A stretch of DNA of 41,497 nt from the NCBI GenBank assembly GCA_900541965.1, contig UQLN01000038.1, forward strand, positions 1 to 41,497, read 5' to 3'. Under the pieces are notes generated by a model, which saw nothing but the letters and a program-made list of their open reading frames with translations, did not search any database and was not told the origin of the DNA. This document shows, piece after piece, positions 41,455 through 41,497 of this stretch (position 1 is its first letter; each line of letters opens with the position of its first letter). Source of the stretch: an uncultured Parabacteroides sp. (GTDB lineage: Bacteria; Bacteroidota; Bacteroidia; Bacteroidales; Tannerellaceae). A program made the position numbers and the translations under genes.

Positions 41455-41497
41455 AGGTTCCTGGCGGATTCGAACCGTTGTCCATGGTTTTGCAGAC
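41455..41497 (-). tRNA. tRNA-Cys (anticodon GCA), 3' portion; 5' part outside window
   Basis: Minus-strand sequence at the right edge begins GTCTGCAAAACC, an anticodon arm with loop CTGCAAA and anticodon GCA, then the T-loop TTCGAAT and an acceptor strand AGGAACC with discriminator U, the known identity base of tRNA-Cys. CCA is not encoded. The T-stem as read (AACGG / CCGCC) has three good pairs and two A-C mispairs, so the gene may be decayed or a variant. The D arm and 5' acceptor strand are not in the window. Confidence 0.65.

Noticed and set aside
41455..41497. 3' end of a tmRNA (GGAC before the T-arm resembles tmRNA)
   Set aside because: The GCA anticodon loop directly upstream and discriminator U fit tRNA-Cys; tmRNA acceptor ends in CAGCTCC with A, not AGGAACC with U.

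Overview
The window comes from a Bacteroidales bacterium, most likely Parabacteroides or a close relative. The evidence is three complete SusC/SusD pairs, promoters with the Bacteroidetes -7 element TAnnTTTG, a hybrid ECF sigma/FecR/STN-SusC signalling cassette, moderately AT-rich sequence and typical Bacteroides-type lipoprotein leaders. The genus is an inference; the order is well supported.

Left part (1-11.6 kb): a variable outer-membrane locus. A susC gene running off the left edge and a complete susC (938-4102) are divergently arranged, with almost identical 5' ends. The 661 bp between them carry a perfect 22-bp inverted repeat (389-410 / 803-824) around a segment of about 390 bp with one recognisable -7 box. 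This is the layout of an invertible promoter switch deciding which outer-membrane receptor is made. The rightward gene is followed by its susD and then by a paralogous susC/susD pair.

Housekeeping block (11.6-15.6 kb): an unusual Fpg/Nei-type DNA glycosylase, an unknown membrane protein, fabD, and tatA-tatC, separated by clear hairpin terminators.

Glycan utilisation locus (15.7-31.9 kb): a serine-type sulfatase, a GH38 alpha-mannosidase with a C-terminal discoidin-like domain, an ECF sigma factor, a FecR anti-sigma factor, a SusC with an STN signalling domain, a SusD, a GH92 alpha-mannosidase lipoprotein and an exported Ntn-type asparaginase/isoaspartyl peptidase. Together they suggest sensing, capture and trimming of a mannose-containing glycan, possibly host N-glycan, sulfated in part. 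The substrate is inferred.

Right part (31.9-41.5 kb): a small CRISPR array (four identical 29-bp repeats plus one degenerate terminal copy) with no cas gene in the window; a leftward group of an SDR oxidoreductase, an exported esterase, a 2-dehydropantoate 2-reductase-like protein and a P-type cation ATPase; then an accessory stretch with an orphan lipoprotein, a decayed ISL3/ISAon1-like transposase end into which a 1344-bp IS256-family element has jumped, an orphan membrane-anchored protein, and the 3' part of a tRNA-Cys at the right edge. The IS256 transposase is split by a -1 frameshift exactly at an A-AAA-AAG slippery heptamer.
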